Shown here: positions 15,492 to 22,501 of the stretch, piece by piece
Position numbering within the stretch: position 1 is the first letter of the stretch
Layout of the letters: each line of letters starts with the position of its first letter
Origin: JANNNX01 sp031398745
GTDB taxonomy: Bacteria > Actinomycetota > Acidimicrobiia > Acidimicrobiales > CADCSY01
Length of the DNA: 28,252 nucleotides
NCBI GenBank assembly: GCA_031398745.1
Contig: JANNNX010000076.1
Location: 1-28,252 of the forward strand
Direction of reading: 5' to 3'
Position numbers and translations under genes: made by a program
Notes under the pieces: generated by a model
The model's input: only the letters and a program-made list of their open reading frames with translations
Database searches by the model: none
What the model was told of the DNA's origin: nothing

Positions 15492-16823
15492 ATGCCGGCT
15501 GAGCCGCGGCCGCCGTCGGTCGACGCCCTGGCCCGAGCCCTGGCTTCGACGCGAGACCTGCCCCACGCGGTGCTGGTCGATGTCGCCCGAGCGGCTATCG
15601 CGTCGGGTCGGGTCGACGACGCCGATGCCCTCGCCGGCCGAGTCGACCGGAGCCTGGTGCAACGGGTCGTGAACGCCACCGGGGTGCTGCTGCACACCAA
15701 CCTCGGGCGGGCCCCGCTGGCCCTTCCCGACCGTGAGGACTTCGAGGGCTACGCGACAGTCGAGATCGACCTCTCGACCGGCGAGCGGGGCCCGCGCAGT
15801 CCGGGGGTCGAGCACCTGCTGCGGGCCCTGACCGGCTGCCAAGCCGCGTTGGTCGTGAACAACGGGGCGGCCGCGGTGCTGTTGGCCCTGACCGCCCTGG
15901 CCGCCGGGCGCGACGTGGTGGTGAGCCGGGGAGAGCTGGTGGAGATCGGCGGCGGCTTCCGCATCCCCGACGTGCTGGCCAGTTCCGGCGCCCGGTTGGT
16001 CGAGGTGGGGACCACCAACCGGACCCGGCTGGCCGACCACGCCCGGGCGATCGCGGCGCCGAACAGCGACGTCGCCGCCCTCCTGGTCGTCCACCAGTCG
16101 AACTTCCGCATGACCGGCTTCACTGAGCGGGCCCGCATCGAGGAGCTGGTCGCGCTGGGCCCGCCGGTGATCGTCGACCTCGGTTCGGGCCTGCTCGACT
16201 CCCGCACGCCATGGCTGGCCGGCGGACCGCCGGAATGGCTGGCCGGTGAGCCCGGTGCCCGCCAGACCCTGGCTGCCGGCGCCGCCCTGGTCACGTTCTC
16301 GGGCGACAAGCTGCTGGGCGGGCCCCAGGCCGGGGTCATTGCCGGCCGGGCCGATCTGGTCGCGGCCTGTGCCCGCCACCCCCTGGCCCGCGCCCTGCGA
16401 CCGGGCCGGCTGGTGAGTGCCGCCTTGGAGCAGACCCTGCTGGCCCTGGCTCGGCGCCAGCCCGACGCCGTCCCGTTCTGGCGGATGGCCACCGTCGGGG
16501 TGGGTGCCCTCCGCCAGCGAGCCGAGGCCGTGGCCGCCCGCGCCGGCGGCGGGATCGAGGTGGTCGAGTGCGCGGCACTGACCGGCGGCGGCACCCTCCC
16601 CGGGGTGGAGCTGGCCTCGGCCGGTGTCGCTCTGGCCGGCGACCACACCGCCGCGCTGCGCTCCCAGGATCCTCCGATCGTGGCCCGGGTCGAGCGTGGC
16701 CGCACCGTCTGCGACCTCCGCACGGTCGATCCGTCCGACGACGCTGCCCTGTCCGACGCCCTGCGTCGGGTGGCACCGACCGCCGCCCCGAACGGCCAGG
16801 CAAGCGGGCCCGGGAGCCCGTGA
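15492..16823 (+). CDS. selA: L-seryl-tRNA(Sec) selenium transferase
   Basis: The 443-residue PLP enzyme converts seryl-tRNA(Sec) to selenocysteyl-tRNA(Sec) using selenophosphate. Signatures in order: RVVNATGVLLHTNLGRAPL, RGPRSPGVEHLL, ALVVNNGAAAVLLAL, SRGELVEIGGGFRIPDV, VGTTNRTRL, VHQSNFRMTGF, VIVDLGSGLL, and FSGDKLLGGPQAG, where Lys273 is the PLP lysine. The length is slightly below the E. coli enzyme. ATG 15492 is the first start after the tRNA gene. The stop overlaps the selB start in a 4-bp GTGA, so the two are translationally coupled. A decameric cytosolic enzyme is expected for bacterial SelA. Confidence 0.97.
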   Translation: MPAEPRPPSVDALARALASTRDLPHAVLVDVARAAIASGRVDDADALAGRVDRSLVQRVVNATGVLLHTNLGRAPLALPDREDFEGYATVEIDLSTGERGPRSPGVEHLLRALTGCQAALVVNNGAAAVLLALTALAAGRDVVVSRGELVEIGGGFRIPDVLASSGARLVEVGTTNRTRLADHARAIAAPNSDVAALLVVHQSNFRMTGFTERARIEELVALGPPVIVDLGSGLLDSRTPWLAGGPPEWLAGEPGARQTLAAGAALVTFSGDKLLGGPQAGVIAGRADLVAACARHPLARALRPGRLVSAALEQTLLALARRQPDAVPFWRMATVGVGALRQRAEAVAARAGGGIEVVECAALTGGGTLPGVELASAGVALAGDHTAALRSQDPPIVARVERGRTVCDLRTVDPSDDAALSDALRRVAPTAAPNGQASGPGSP

Positions 16824-18292
16824 CCGTCGTCGCCACCGCCGGCCACGTCGACCACGGAAAGTCGACCCTGGTCCACGCCCTCACCGGTGTCGACCCCGAC
16901 CGACTGGCGGCCGAGAAGGCCCGCGGTCTCACCCTCGAACTGGGCTTCGCGCCGCTCACCCTGCCCTCGGGTCGGCGCCTGTCGTTCGTGGACGTGCCCG
17001 GTCACGAGCGCCTGGTGGCCACCATGCTGGCCGGCGCCGGGCCGTCGGCCGCCTGCCTGTTCGTGGTCGATGCCACCGAGGGCTGGCGGGCCCAGTCGGA
17101 GGAGCACCTGCGCATCCTCGATCTCCTGGCCGTCGGCAACGCCGTGGTCGCGCTCACCCGGTGCGACGCGGTGGCCGAGCCGGCGACGCTGGACGGCGTC
17201 ACCACCGACGTCGCCCACCGGCTGGCCGGCACCGCGCTGGCCGGCGCACCGGTGGTGGCCATCGACTCGCGCAGCCGGCGCGGTCTCCCCGACCTGGTGG
17301 CCGCGCTCGACCAGATGGTGGCGGGCGTGGCCACCCCGCCGGACAGTGGCCAGCCCCGACTGTGGGTCGATCGCAGCTTCACCGTGCGGGGTGCGGGCAC
17401 GGTGGTGACCGGGACGCTGGCCGGGGGTCGGGTGGCCCTCGACGACGACCTGCTGACGTGGCCGGCGCAACGGGTGGTAGGGGTTCGGGGCCTCGAAGCC
17501 CACGGCCGAGCCCTCGACGTCGCCGACCCCGGCACCCGCATTGCCCTCAACTTGCGGGCGATCAGCCCAGCCGAGGTGCCGCGGGGCTCCCTGATCGGCA
17601 GGGCTCCGGTGGCCACCACCTCGAGGGTGGGCGCCGTGCTGCGGGTACTGGCCGGCGCGGCACCGGTCGGGCGACGGGGGGCCCACCTCCTGCACCTGGG
17701 GACCGACGCGGTGGCGGTGCGGGTCGTCCCCGCCGGCGGGCGGTCGGTCGAACCCGACACCTCGGCGCCGGTCGAGCTCGTCCTCTCCCAGCCCCGGCCC
17801 CTCCGGGTGGGTGACCGCTTCGTGGTGCGAGACGCGGGCCGCTCGACGACGGTGGCCGGCGGCTCGATCACCACCCTCAGTACCGGTGCTCCGCCCGAGC
17901 GGGCCGCCCCAGCCCCTCGCCGGGCCGACCTCGGCTACCTGGCCGACCTCCGGGCCCACCCGTTCGACCCACCTCGACCCGACGGGCACCCGACCGTCGA
18001 GGTGCTCGCCCTACGGGAGGCTGGCCTGGCGCTGTCGGTGGAGGGGGTCTGGTTCGCGCGCGAGGCGGTCGAGGCCGCGGCCGACGTTGTCGTCGAGCTG
18101 CTCGAGCACCGGCCCGAGGGCGTCCGGGTGGGCGAGGTGCGAGAGGCCCTGGCCACCAGCCGACGCCACGCGCTGGCTCTACTGGACCTGCTCGACCAGC
18201 GCGGCGTCACCCGCCGGGAGGGTGATCTGAGGTTCGCCGGGGTCGCCGCCCCGCCGCTCAGTTCAGGAGTTGCCGGCGATCGTGCTCGGTGA
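16820..18292 (+). CDS. selB: Selenocysteine-specific elongation factor
   Basis: The 490-residue GTPase brings Sec-tRNA(Sec) to UGA codons marked by a SECIS element. GTPase motifs: GHVDHGKST (residues 8-16), switch region GLTLELGFA, DVPGH (58-62), and TRCD (113-116) where NKxD is usual. The elongation-factor beta barrels follow (RSFTVRGAGTVVTGTLAGG, then RVGDRFVVRDAGRSTTVAGG). The C-terminal winged-helix part, from about residue 370, has about 120 residues and room for about two domains, against four in E. coli SelB (614 residues). GTG 16820 has GGGAG 4 nt upstream and overlaps the selA stop. The 3' end overlaps the convergent whiB-like gene by 35 bp. Confidence 0.95.
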   Translation: MTVVATAGHVDHGKSTLVHALTGVDPDRLAAEKARGLTLELGFAPLTLPSGRRLSFVDVPGHERLVATMLAGAGPSAACLFVVDATEGWRAQSEEHLRILDLLAVGNAVVALTRCDAVAEPATLDGVTTDVAHRLAGTALAGAPVVAIDSRSRRGLPDLVAALDQMVAGVATPPDSGQPRLWVDRSFTVRGAGTVVTGTLAGGRVALDDDLLTWPAQRVVGVRGLEAHGRALDVADPGTRIALNLRAISPAEVPRGSLIGRAPVATTSRVGAVLRVLAGAAPVGRRGAHLLHLGTDAVAVRVVPAGGRSVEPDTSAPVELVLSQPRPLRVGDRFVVRDAGRSTTVAGGSITTLSTGAPPERAAPAPRRADLGYLADLRAHPFDPPRPDGHPTVEVLALREAGLALSVEGVWFAREAVEAAADVVVELLEHRPEGVRVGEVREALATSRRHALALLDLLDQRGVTRREGDLRFAGVAAPPLSSGVAGDRAR

Positions 18293-18509
18293 GTCCGCCC
18301 CAGATGCCGTGCTGCTCGTGGATGGTCAGCGCGTACTCGAGGCAGGGCCGGCGCACCGGGCACTGGGCGCAGATCGCCTTGGCCCGCGACTCCCGGGCCT
18401 GCTTCTCGTCCTTGCGCTCGGCGTAGGACGGGGGGAAGAACACGGACGCCTGCTCACCTCGGCACGATGCCTTGTGCTGCCAGGCGTCATCGGAACGGAT
18501 GGCGCTCAG
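18258..18509 (-). CDS. WhiB-like Fe-S transcription factor
   Basis: The protein carries the WhiB 4Fe-4S cysteine set: Cys in HKASCRG, then ICAQCPVRRPC (Cys-x2-Cys-x5-Cys), then the GIWGGLTEHDRR turn and DNA-contact tail. WhiB proteins act with the principal sigma factor and sense redox or nitric oxide. I place the start at CTG 18509, giving 83 residues, because GGGGGAGGGG lies 5 nt upstream and a -35/-10 pair (18547-18576) precedes it. The only conventional in-frame start, GTG 18590, lies upstream of that promoter and would add 27 unconserved residues. A WhiB gene near an ArsA-like pair recalls whiB4 or wblA loci, but subfamily assignment from sequence alone is uncertain. Confidence 0.9.
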   Translation of the reverse strand: MSAIRSDDAWQHKASCRGEQASVFFPPSYAERKDEKQARESRAKAICAQCPVRRPCLEYALTIHEQHGIWGGLTEHDRRQLLN

Positions 18510-18546
18510 TTCGACCCCTCCCCCTCGCGCTAGGACTCTCCCGGCG

Positions 18547-18576
18547 ACCCTACCGACGCGGTGGCGAGGGTCACAA
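18547..18576 (-). promoter_or_regulatory. Promoter of the whiB-like gene
   Basis: TTGTGA (18571-18576) and TAGGGT (18547-18552) on the minus strand are 18 bp apart. Transcription would start near 18540, leaving a leader of about 30 nt with a strong Shine-Dalgarno sequence before CTG 18509. Confidence 0.5.
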
Positions 18577-18681
18577 GATGGAGGTTTCACGAGAGGGAAT
18601 GAAGATCTCCTGCCATGTGACGATCATGACGATTCGTCGCTCCGCCGGTCGCCCGCAGGCCCGGCGACCCGTGACCGGTGA

Positions 18682-20025
18682 TCAACGATCGGTGCCGGGG
18701 TTCCCGGCCTTGGCCCGGTCGCGGTAGTCGCGGGCCCCGCCCTCCTCGGGCTCGACCTCGAGATAGATGCCGTCGATGGCCACCACCCGCACCCGGTCAC
18801 CGACCCGTACCGGGGTCGCCCGGTTGGTCCGAGCCGGCCAGGGGGCACCGTCGACCTCGACCACGCCCTGGGGCGCCACGTCCTCGAGCACCTCACCCAT
18901 CGCCCCCACCATCGAGCCTCGACCGATGGTGGGAGTGGAGTACCGGCTGCGGATGGTGGCCGGGAGGGCCGACAGCATCACCAGCAGGAAGCCGACGAAC
19001 CCCGCCACCAGCGCGATCCACCCGGCCCGGACACCGTCGTCGAAGAGCAAGACCGAGCCGACCGCGAACCCCACCACGCCGATCCCGGTCCAGACCCGGG
19101 GCGCACCGGTCTGGACGTCGACCGCCAACCCGAAGGTGCCGAGCACCAGCAGCCCGATCCCGAGCGGCGAAGTCGGCAGCACGGTCAGCCCGAAAGCGGC
19201 CAGTACGAGGCACACGCCCCCGGTGCCACCGGCGACCCCCACGCCGCCGGTGAAGAGCTCGAACACCAGGAGGGCGAGTCCGGCGCAGAGCAGCAGGTAG
19301 GCGATCGAGGGGCTGGCCACCGCGTGCAGGACCCGAGACACGAAGGGCAACTTGCTCAGCCTCACCTCCACGTCGAGGTCGACGTTGGGGGCGCCGCCGT
19401 CAGGGTCAGGGGTCGAGGTCGACGTCTCGACTGAACGCCCGGCCGCCTCCAACCCGTCGATGGCCCGCAGGAAGTTGCCGAGAACCGCGGCTTGGCGGGA
19501 GTTGAGGTCGACCAGGCCCAACCGTTCGGCCTCGTCGGGGCCGGCCGACCCGTCGGCCTCGGGCGGCAGGGCGTCGCCCGAGAGTTTCGTCCCCGGGGCC
19601 ATCCCGGCGATCGGCGCCTCCAGCACCAGGCGGGCGGCGTCGCCCGACGCCTCGGCGCCGGTTTGGCCGACCCAGACCGCCACCGGGACCGTCGAATCGG
19701 TGAGCCGGGCCAGCAGCTCGTCGAGGACGTCTCCGTCGACCACCGCGCCGGGGCTGTCGAGCTGGATGACGAAGGCCTCGGCATCGGCCGCCTCGGCATC
19801 GGCCAGCGCCCCCTCGACGAAGTCGACGGTGATCGGGTCGAGGTAGCCGCTCACCTGGACCACATCGACCACCCGCCGATCCTCGGCCGCGGCCGCCGAA
19901 CCCACGGTCGACACCCCGAGGGCGACGACCAGGCCGGCCAGGGCCACCAGGGCCCCCGGTAGCCTGCGGCACCGCCCCCGCAGGAGGAGAGGCAGTGGAC
20001 CCGGCGACGTTCCTTGCGGCATCAA
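18682..20025 (-). CDS. NfeD-family membrane protein with a reduced ClpP-like domain
   Basis: The product has up to 447 residues. A signal peptide (GALVALAGLVVALGVSTVGSAAAA) precedes a ClpP/SppA-like domain with VVQVSGYLDPITVDFVEGAL, AFVIQLDSPGAVV and VAVWVGQTGAEASGDA. After a linker come about five membrane helices (IAYLLLCAGLALLVFELFTG and onward), then a C-terminal NfeD OB-fold (MGEVLEDVAPQGVVEVDG, VGDRVRVVAIDGIYLEVEP). Full-length NfeD proteins are membrane serine proteases or scaffolds for partner SPFH proteins. Here the segment that should carry the catalytic lysine is largely missing before AERLGLVDL, so protease activity is doubtful. The start is uncertain: ATG 20025 and ATG 20022 overlap the divergent ATPase gene, and GTG 19947 would lack a basic n-region. 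No SPFH gene is next to it. Confidence 0.85.
   Translation of the reverse strand: MMPQGTSPGPLPLLLRGRCRRLPGALVALAGLVVALGVSTVGSAAAAEDRRVVDVVQVSGYLDPITVDFVEGALADAEAADAEAFVIQLDSPGAVVDGDVLDELLARLTDSTVPVAVWVGQTGAEASGDAARLVLEAPIAGMAPGTKLSGDALPPEADGSAGPDEAERLGLVDLNSRQAAVLGNFLRAIDGLEAAGRSVETSTSTPDPDGGAPNVDLDVEVRLSKLPFVSRVLHAVASPSIAYLLLCAGLALLVFELFTGGVGVAGGTGGVCLVLAAFGLTVLPTSPLGIGLLVLGTFGLAVDVQTGAPRVWTGIGVVGFAVGSVLLFDDGVRAGWIALVAGFVGFLLVMLSALPATIRSRYSTPTIGRGSMVGAMGEVLEDVAPQGVVEVDGAPWPARTNRATPVRVGDRVRVVAIDGIYLEVEPEEGGARDYRDRAKAGNPGTDR
19960..19965 (+). promoter_or_regulatory. -10 box (TAGCCT) of the paired ATPase operon
   Basis: TAGCCT lies 29 nt before GTG 19995. A GGAGGAGAGG ribosome binding site stands between them, so this operon has a conventional leader. 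Confidence 0.4.
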
Positions 20026-20984
20026 GGCTGGTCATCGTGGCCGGCAAGGGGGGTGTGGGCAAGACGACGGTCACCGCCGCGCTGGGTCGAGTCGCCGCCG
20101 ACGCCGGCCTGGCCACCCTGCTGCTCGAGCTGGGGACCGCCGGTCAGCTCGCCGGGCGCTTCGGTTCGACCCCCTCCCCAGGCGACGACGAGCAGGTCCT
20201 CGCGCCGGCCACCGCCGACGCGGCCGAGATCCGGGGCCGGGCCCTCTCGCCCGATGTCGCCCTGCGGAGCTACCTCGACACCCAGGGCCTCGGCCGCATC
20301 GGCCGCCGCCTGGCATCGAGCGGCGCCCTCGACCTCGTCACCTCGGCCGTACCCGGCCTGGCCGACCTGCTGGTGCTGGCCCGGGTGCGGCAGTTGGTCG
20401 ACCGCGACCCCGCCGACCTGCTGATCCTCGACGCCCCGGCCACCGGCCATGCGCTGAGCTTCCTGGCCTCGCCGGCCGGGCTCCGAGACACCGTGGCGTC
20501 GGGTCCTGTCCACGATCAGGCCCGCCAGGTCTGCGAGCTGCTCGCCGATCACCAGCGCTGCCAGGTCGTGCTGGTCACCATCGCCGAGGAAACGCCGGTG
20601 CAAGAGGCGCAGGAGGCGGCCTCGGCTCTGACCGGGCGCCTGGGCATGGCGCTGGCGCCGACCATCGTGAACCGCTGCCTCCCGGCCGGGGTCGAGCACC
20701 GACCAGGCGAGGATCTCGGGGGCGAATCCGACGTCGTCGCCGGGCTGTCCGACGAGGACCGGTCCAGCCTGGTTGCGGCCGCCACCTACAGCCAGCAGCG
20801 CTGGCGGGCCCAGCAGGTACAGCTCGACCGATTGGCCCGGACCGTTGCCACCCCGCTGGTGGCGCTGCCCGAGCTCGACGCCGAGGTCATCGGGCCGGCG
20901 GCCCTCGATGCCCTGGCCGCTCACTTGGCCGCGGGACTGGCCGACGCCTTGGTCGCCGTCGCCGACCCGGCGCCGTCGGCATGA
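19995..20984 (+). CDS. ArsA/Get3-like P-loop ATPase, first of pair
   Basis: The 329-residue product belongs to the ArsA/Get3 anion-pump ATPase family. The P-loop is GKGGVGKTT at residues 17-25, with signature lysine Lys18 kept. LLILDAPATGHALSFL corresponds to the switch II region of ArsA (D.APTGH). There is no arsB, arsenic operon or cysteine metal site nearby, so arsenite export is unlikely. Related paired ATPases in mycobacteria (Rv3679-Rv3680) have been described as Get3-like. GTG 19995 has GGAGGAGAGG just upstream. It overlaps the second ATPase by ATGA, so a coupled pair and a heteromeric complex are inferred. Confidence 0.93.
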   Translation: MDPATFLAASRLVIVAGKGGVGKTTVTAALGRVAADAGLATLLLELGTAGQLAGRFGSTPSPGDDEQVLAPATADAAEIRGRALSPDVALRSYLDTQGLGRIGRRLASSGALDLVTSAVPGLADLLVLARVRQLVDRDPADLLILDAPATGHALSFLASPAGLRDTVASGPVHDQARQVCELLADHQRCQVVLVTIAEETPVQEAQEAASALTGRLGMALAPTIVNRCLPAGVEHRPGEDLGGESDVVAGLSDEDRSSLVAAATYSQQRWRAQQVQLDRLARTVATPLVALPELDAEVIGPAALDALAAHLAAGLADALVAVADPAPSA

Positions 20985-22066
20985 CCACGACCGGCGTCGG
21001 GACAATGGTCGGCGAACGCCGGCTGCTGATCTGCTTCGGACCCGGAGGCACCGGCAAGACCACGACCTCGGCCGCCCTGGCGCTGGCCGCCGCCCACCGG
21101 GGGCGCCGGGCGGTGGTGCTCACCATCGACCCCGCCCGCCGGCTGGCCGATGCCCTGGGGGTCGGTGCTCTGGGCAACACGCCGACCCGCGTCGCCGCGG
21201 TCGGGCCGGGCGAGCTGTGGGCGCTGCAGCTCGACGCCGCCCAGACCTTCGACGAGGTCGTCGGGCGGTGGTCGACCTCGCCCGAGCAGGCGTCGCGCAT
21301 CCTCGCCAACCCGTACTACCGCACCATCGCCGGCACCCTGTCGGGGACCCAGGAGTACATGGCCGGCGAGAAGCTCCACGAGCTCCACGCCGCCGGCTTC
21401 GACTTGGTGGTGGTCGACACCCCGCCGGGGCGCCACGCGGTCGACTTCCTCGACGCGTCGCGGCGTCTGGTGGCGTTCTTCGACCACCGCCTCTATCGCA
21501 GCGTGCTCGCCCCCCGTCACGGCGCCCTGCGAGCGCTCAACCTCGCGACCCAGTCGTTCCTGCGCAGCGCCGGGCGGGTGGTGGGGACCGACGTCATCGG
21601 TGACGCGGTCGACTTCTTCGCCGCCTTCGAGGGGATGGAGGACGACTTCCGCCAGCGCTCGATCGAGGTCCAGGAGCTCCTCGCCGACGCCGCGACCGGC
21701 TTCGTCCTGGTCACCACCCCGGCCGAGGACACCCTGGCCGCGGCGACCCCCCTGCTCGGCGCCCTGGCCGACGGCAACGTGGGTCGGGCGTGCGACGCGG
21801 TGGTCGTGAACCGGGTTGCCCCCCGCTTCTCGGACACCCCGCCGTCGGCCGACGATGCCGCCGCGGACGCGGCCACCGACCCGGTGCGGCGAGCCCTGCA
21901 CGCCAACCGAGCCGCGCTACACCGCCAGGCCGACCGCGACGAGCGTCGGGTCACGGCGCTGCGTTCGACGGTGGCCCCGGTGCCGGTCACCACCGTCGCC
22001 GCCCTGGCCGACGACGTGCACGACCTCGACGGGCTGGCTGCCGTCGAAGCCCAGCTGCTGGCATAA
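20981..22066 (+). CDS. ArsA/Get3-like P-loop ATPase, second of pair
   Basis: The 361-residue product is the second member of the ATPase pair. The P-loop is GPGGTGKTT at residues 20-28: the catalytic lysine is kept, but the deviant-Walker signature lysine is replaced by proline. VVLTIDPARRLADALG, YYRTIAGTLSGTQEYMAGEKL and LVVVDTPPGRHAVDFLDASR are the family signatures of the actinobacterial second subunit. The ATG lies within the stop of the first gene (ATGA). Its own TAA stop forms the start of the -10 box for the downstream receiver gene. A cytosolic heterodimer that acts on a client protein or metabolite is plausible; the client is unknown. Confidence 0.93.
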   Translation: MTTTGVGTMVGERRLLICFGPGGTGKTTTSAALALAAAHRGRRAVVLTIDPARRLADALGVGALGNTPTRVAAVGPGELWALQLDAAQTFDEVVGRWSTSPEQASRILANPYYRTIAGTLSGTQEYMAGEKLHELHAAGFDLVVVDTPPGRHAVDFLDASRRLVAFFDHRLYRSVLAPRHGALRALNLATQSFLRSAGRVVGTDVIGDAVDFFAAFEGMEDDFRQRSIEVQELLADAATGFVLVTTPAEDTLAAATPLLGALADGNVGRACDAVVVNRVAPRFSDTPPSADDAAADAATDPVRRALHANRAALHRQADRDERRVTALRSTVAPVPVTTVAALADDVHDLDGLAAVEAQLLA

Positions 22067-22069
22067 CCT
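22064..22069 (+). promoter_or_regulatory. Leaderless -10 box (TAACCT) of the receiver protein
   Basis: TAACCT includes the TAA stop codon of the upstream ATPase gene and lies 6 nt before GTG 22076. No Shine-Dalgarno sequence is present. Confidence 0.5.
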
Positions 22070-22075
22070 CCGCTG

Positions 22076-22501
22076 GTGCCTGCGGTCCTCATCGCCAGCG
22101 ACTCGCCGTCGGTCATCGACAGCGTCCGCTCGGTGGTCGACGAGGCGGGGACCCGCGTCCAGACGGTGTTCAGCGGTCGGGCGGTGCTGGCGGCGGTGCA
22201 GGCGTCGATGCCCGACTTGGTGGTACTCGACCTGCAGATCGGGAGCATGGGCGGCATCGCCGTCTGCCACGACCTGCGTCTCGAAGAGGGCGCCGGTCGA
22301 TTGGAGCGCGTACCGGTGCTCATGCTCCTCGACCGGCGGCCAGATGTCTTCCTGGCCAAGCGGTCAGGGGCCGACGGGTGGCTGCTCAAGCCCCTCGACC
22401 CGCTCCGCCTGCGCCGAGCGGTGCAATCACTCCTCAGCGGAGGCAGCTACGAGGACCCGACCCGGGCGCCGACCGGTCTGGGCAGCCCGACCCTCGGGTA
22501 A
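22076..22501 (+). CDS. Single-domain response regulator (receiver only)
   Basis: The 141-residue product is a lone CheY-like receiver. Asp52 in LVVLDLQIGSMGG is the phospho-acceptor, Lys105 in DGWLLKPLDP is the conserved lysine, and acidic residues near the N-terminus (SDSPSV) are partly retained: only one Asp is seen where two are usual. No DNA-binding output domain follows; the last 20 residues (SYEDPTRAPTGLGSPTLG) look disordered. No histidine kinase is nearby, so the partner is unknown. GTG 22076 fits the receiver fold exactly and has a leaderless -10 box. The integrase frame enters the 3' end of this gene antisense. Confidence 0.88.
   Translation: MPAVLIASDSPSVIDSVRSVVDEAGTRVQTVFSGRAVLAAVQASMPDLVVLDLQIGSMGGIAVCHDLRLEEGAGRLERVPVLMLLDRRPDVFLAKRSGADGWLLKPLDPLRLRRAVQSLLSGGSYEDPTRAPTGLGSPTLG

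Noticed and set aside
18510..18590. GTG 18590 as the whiB-like start
   Set aside because: It lies upstream of the likely promoter, has no ribosome binding site, and the added residues are not WhiB-like.
19995..22066. Arsenic resistance operon
   Set aside because: The ATPases are ArsA-like, but no arsB, arsR or arsC is nearby and the metal-binding cysteines of ArsA are not seen.
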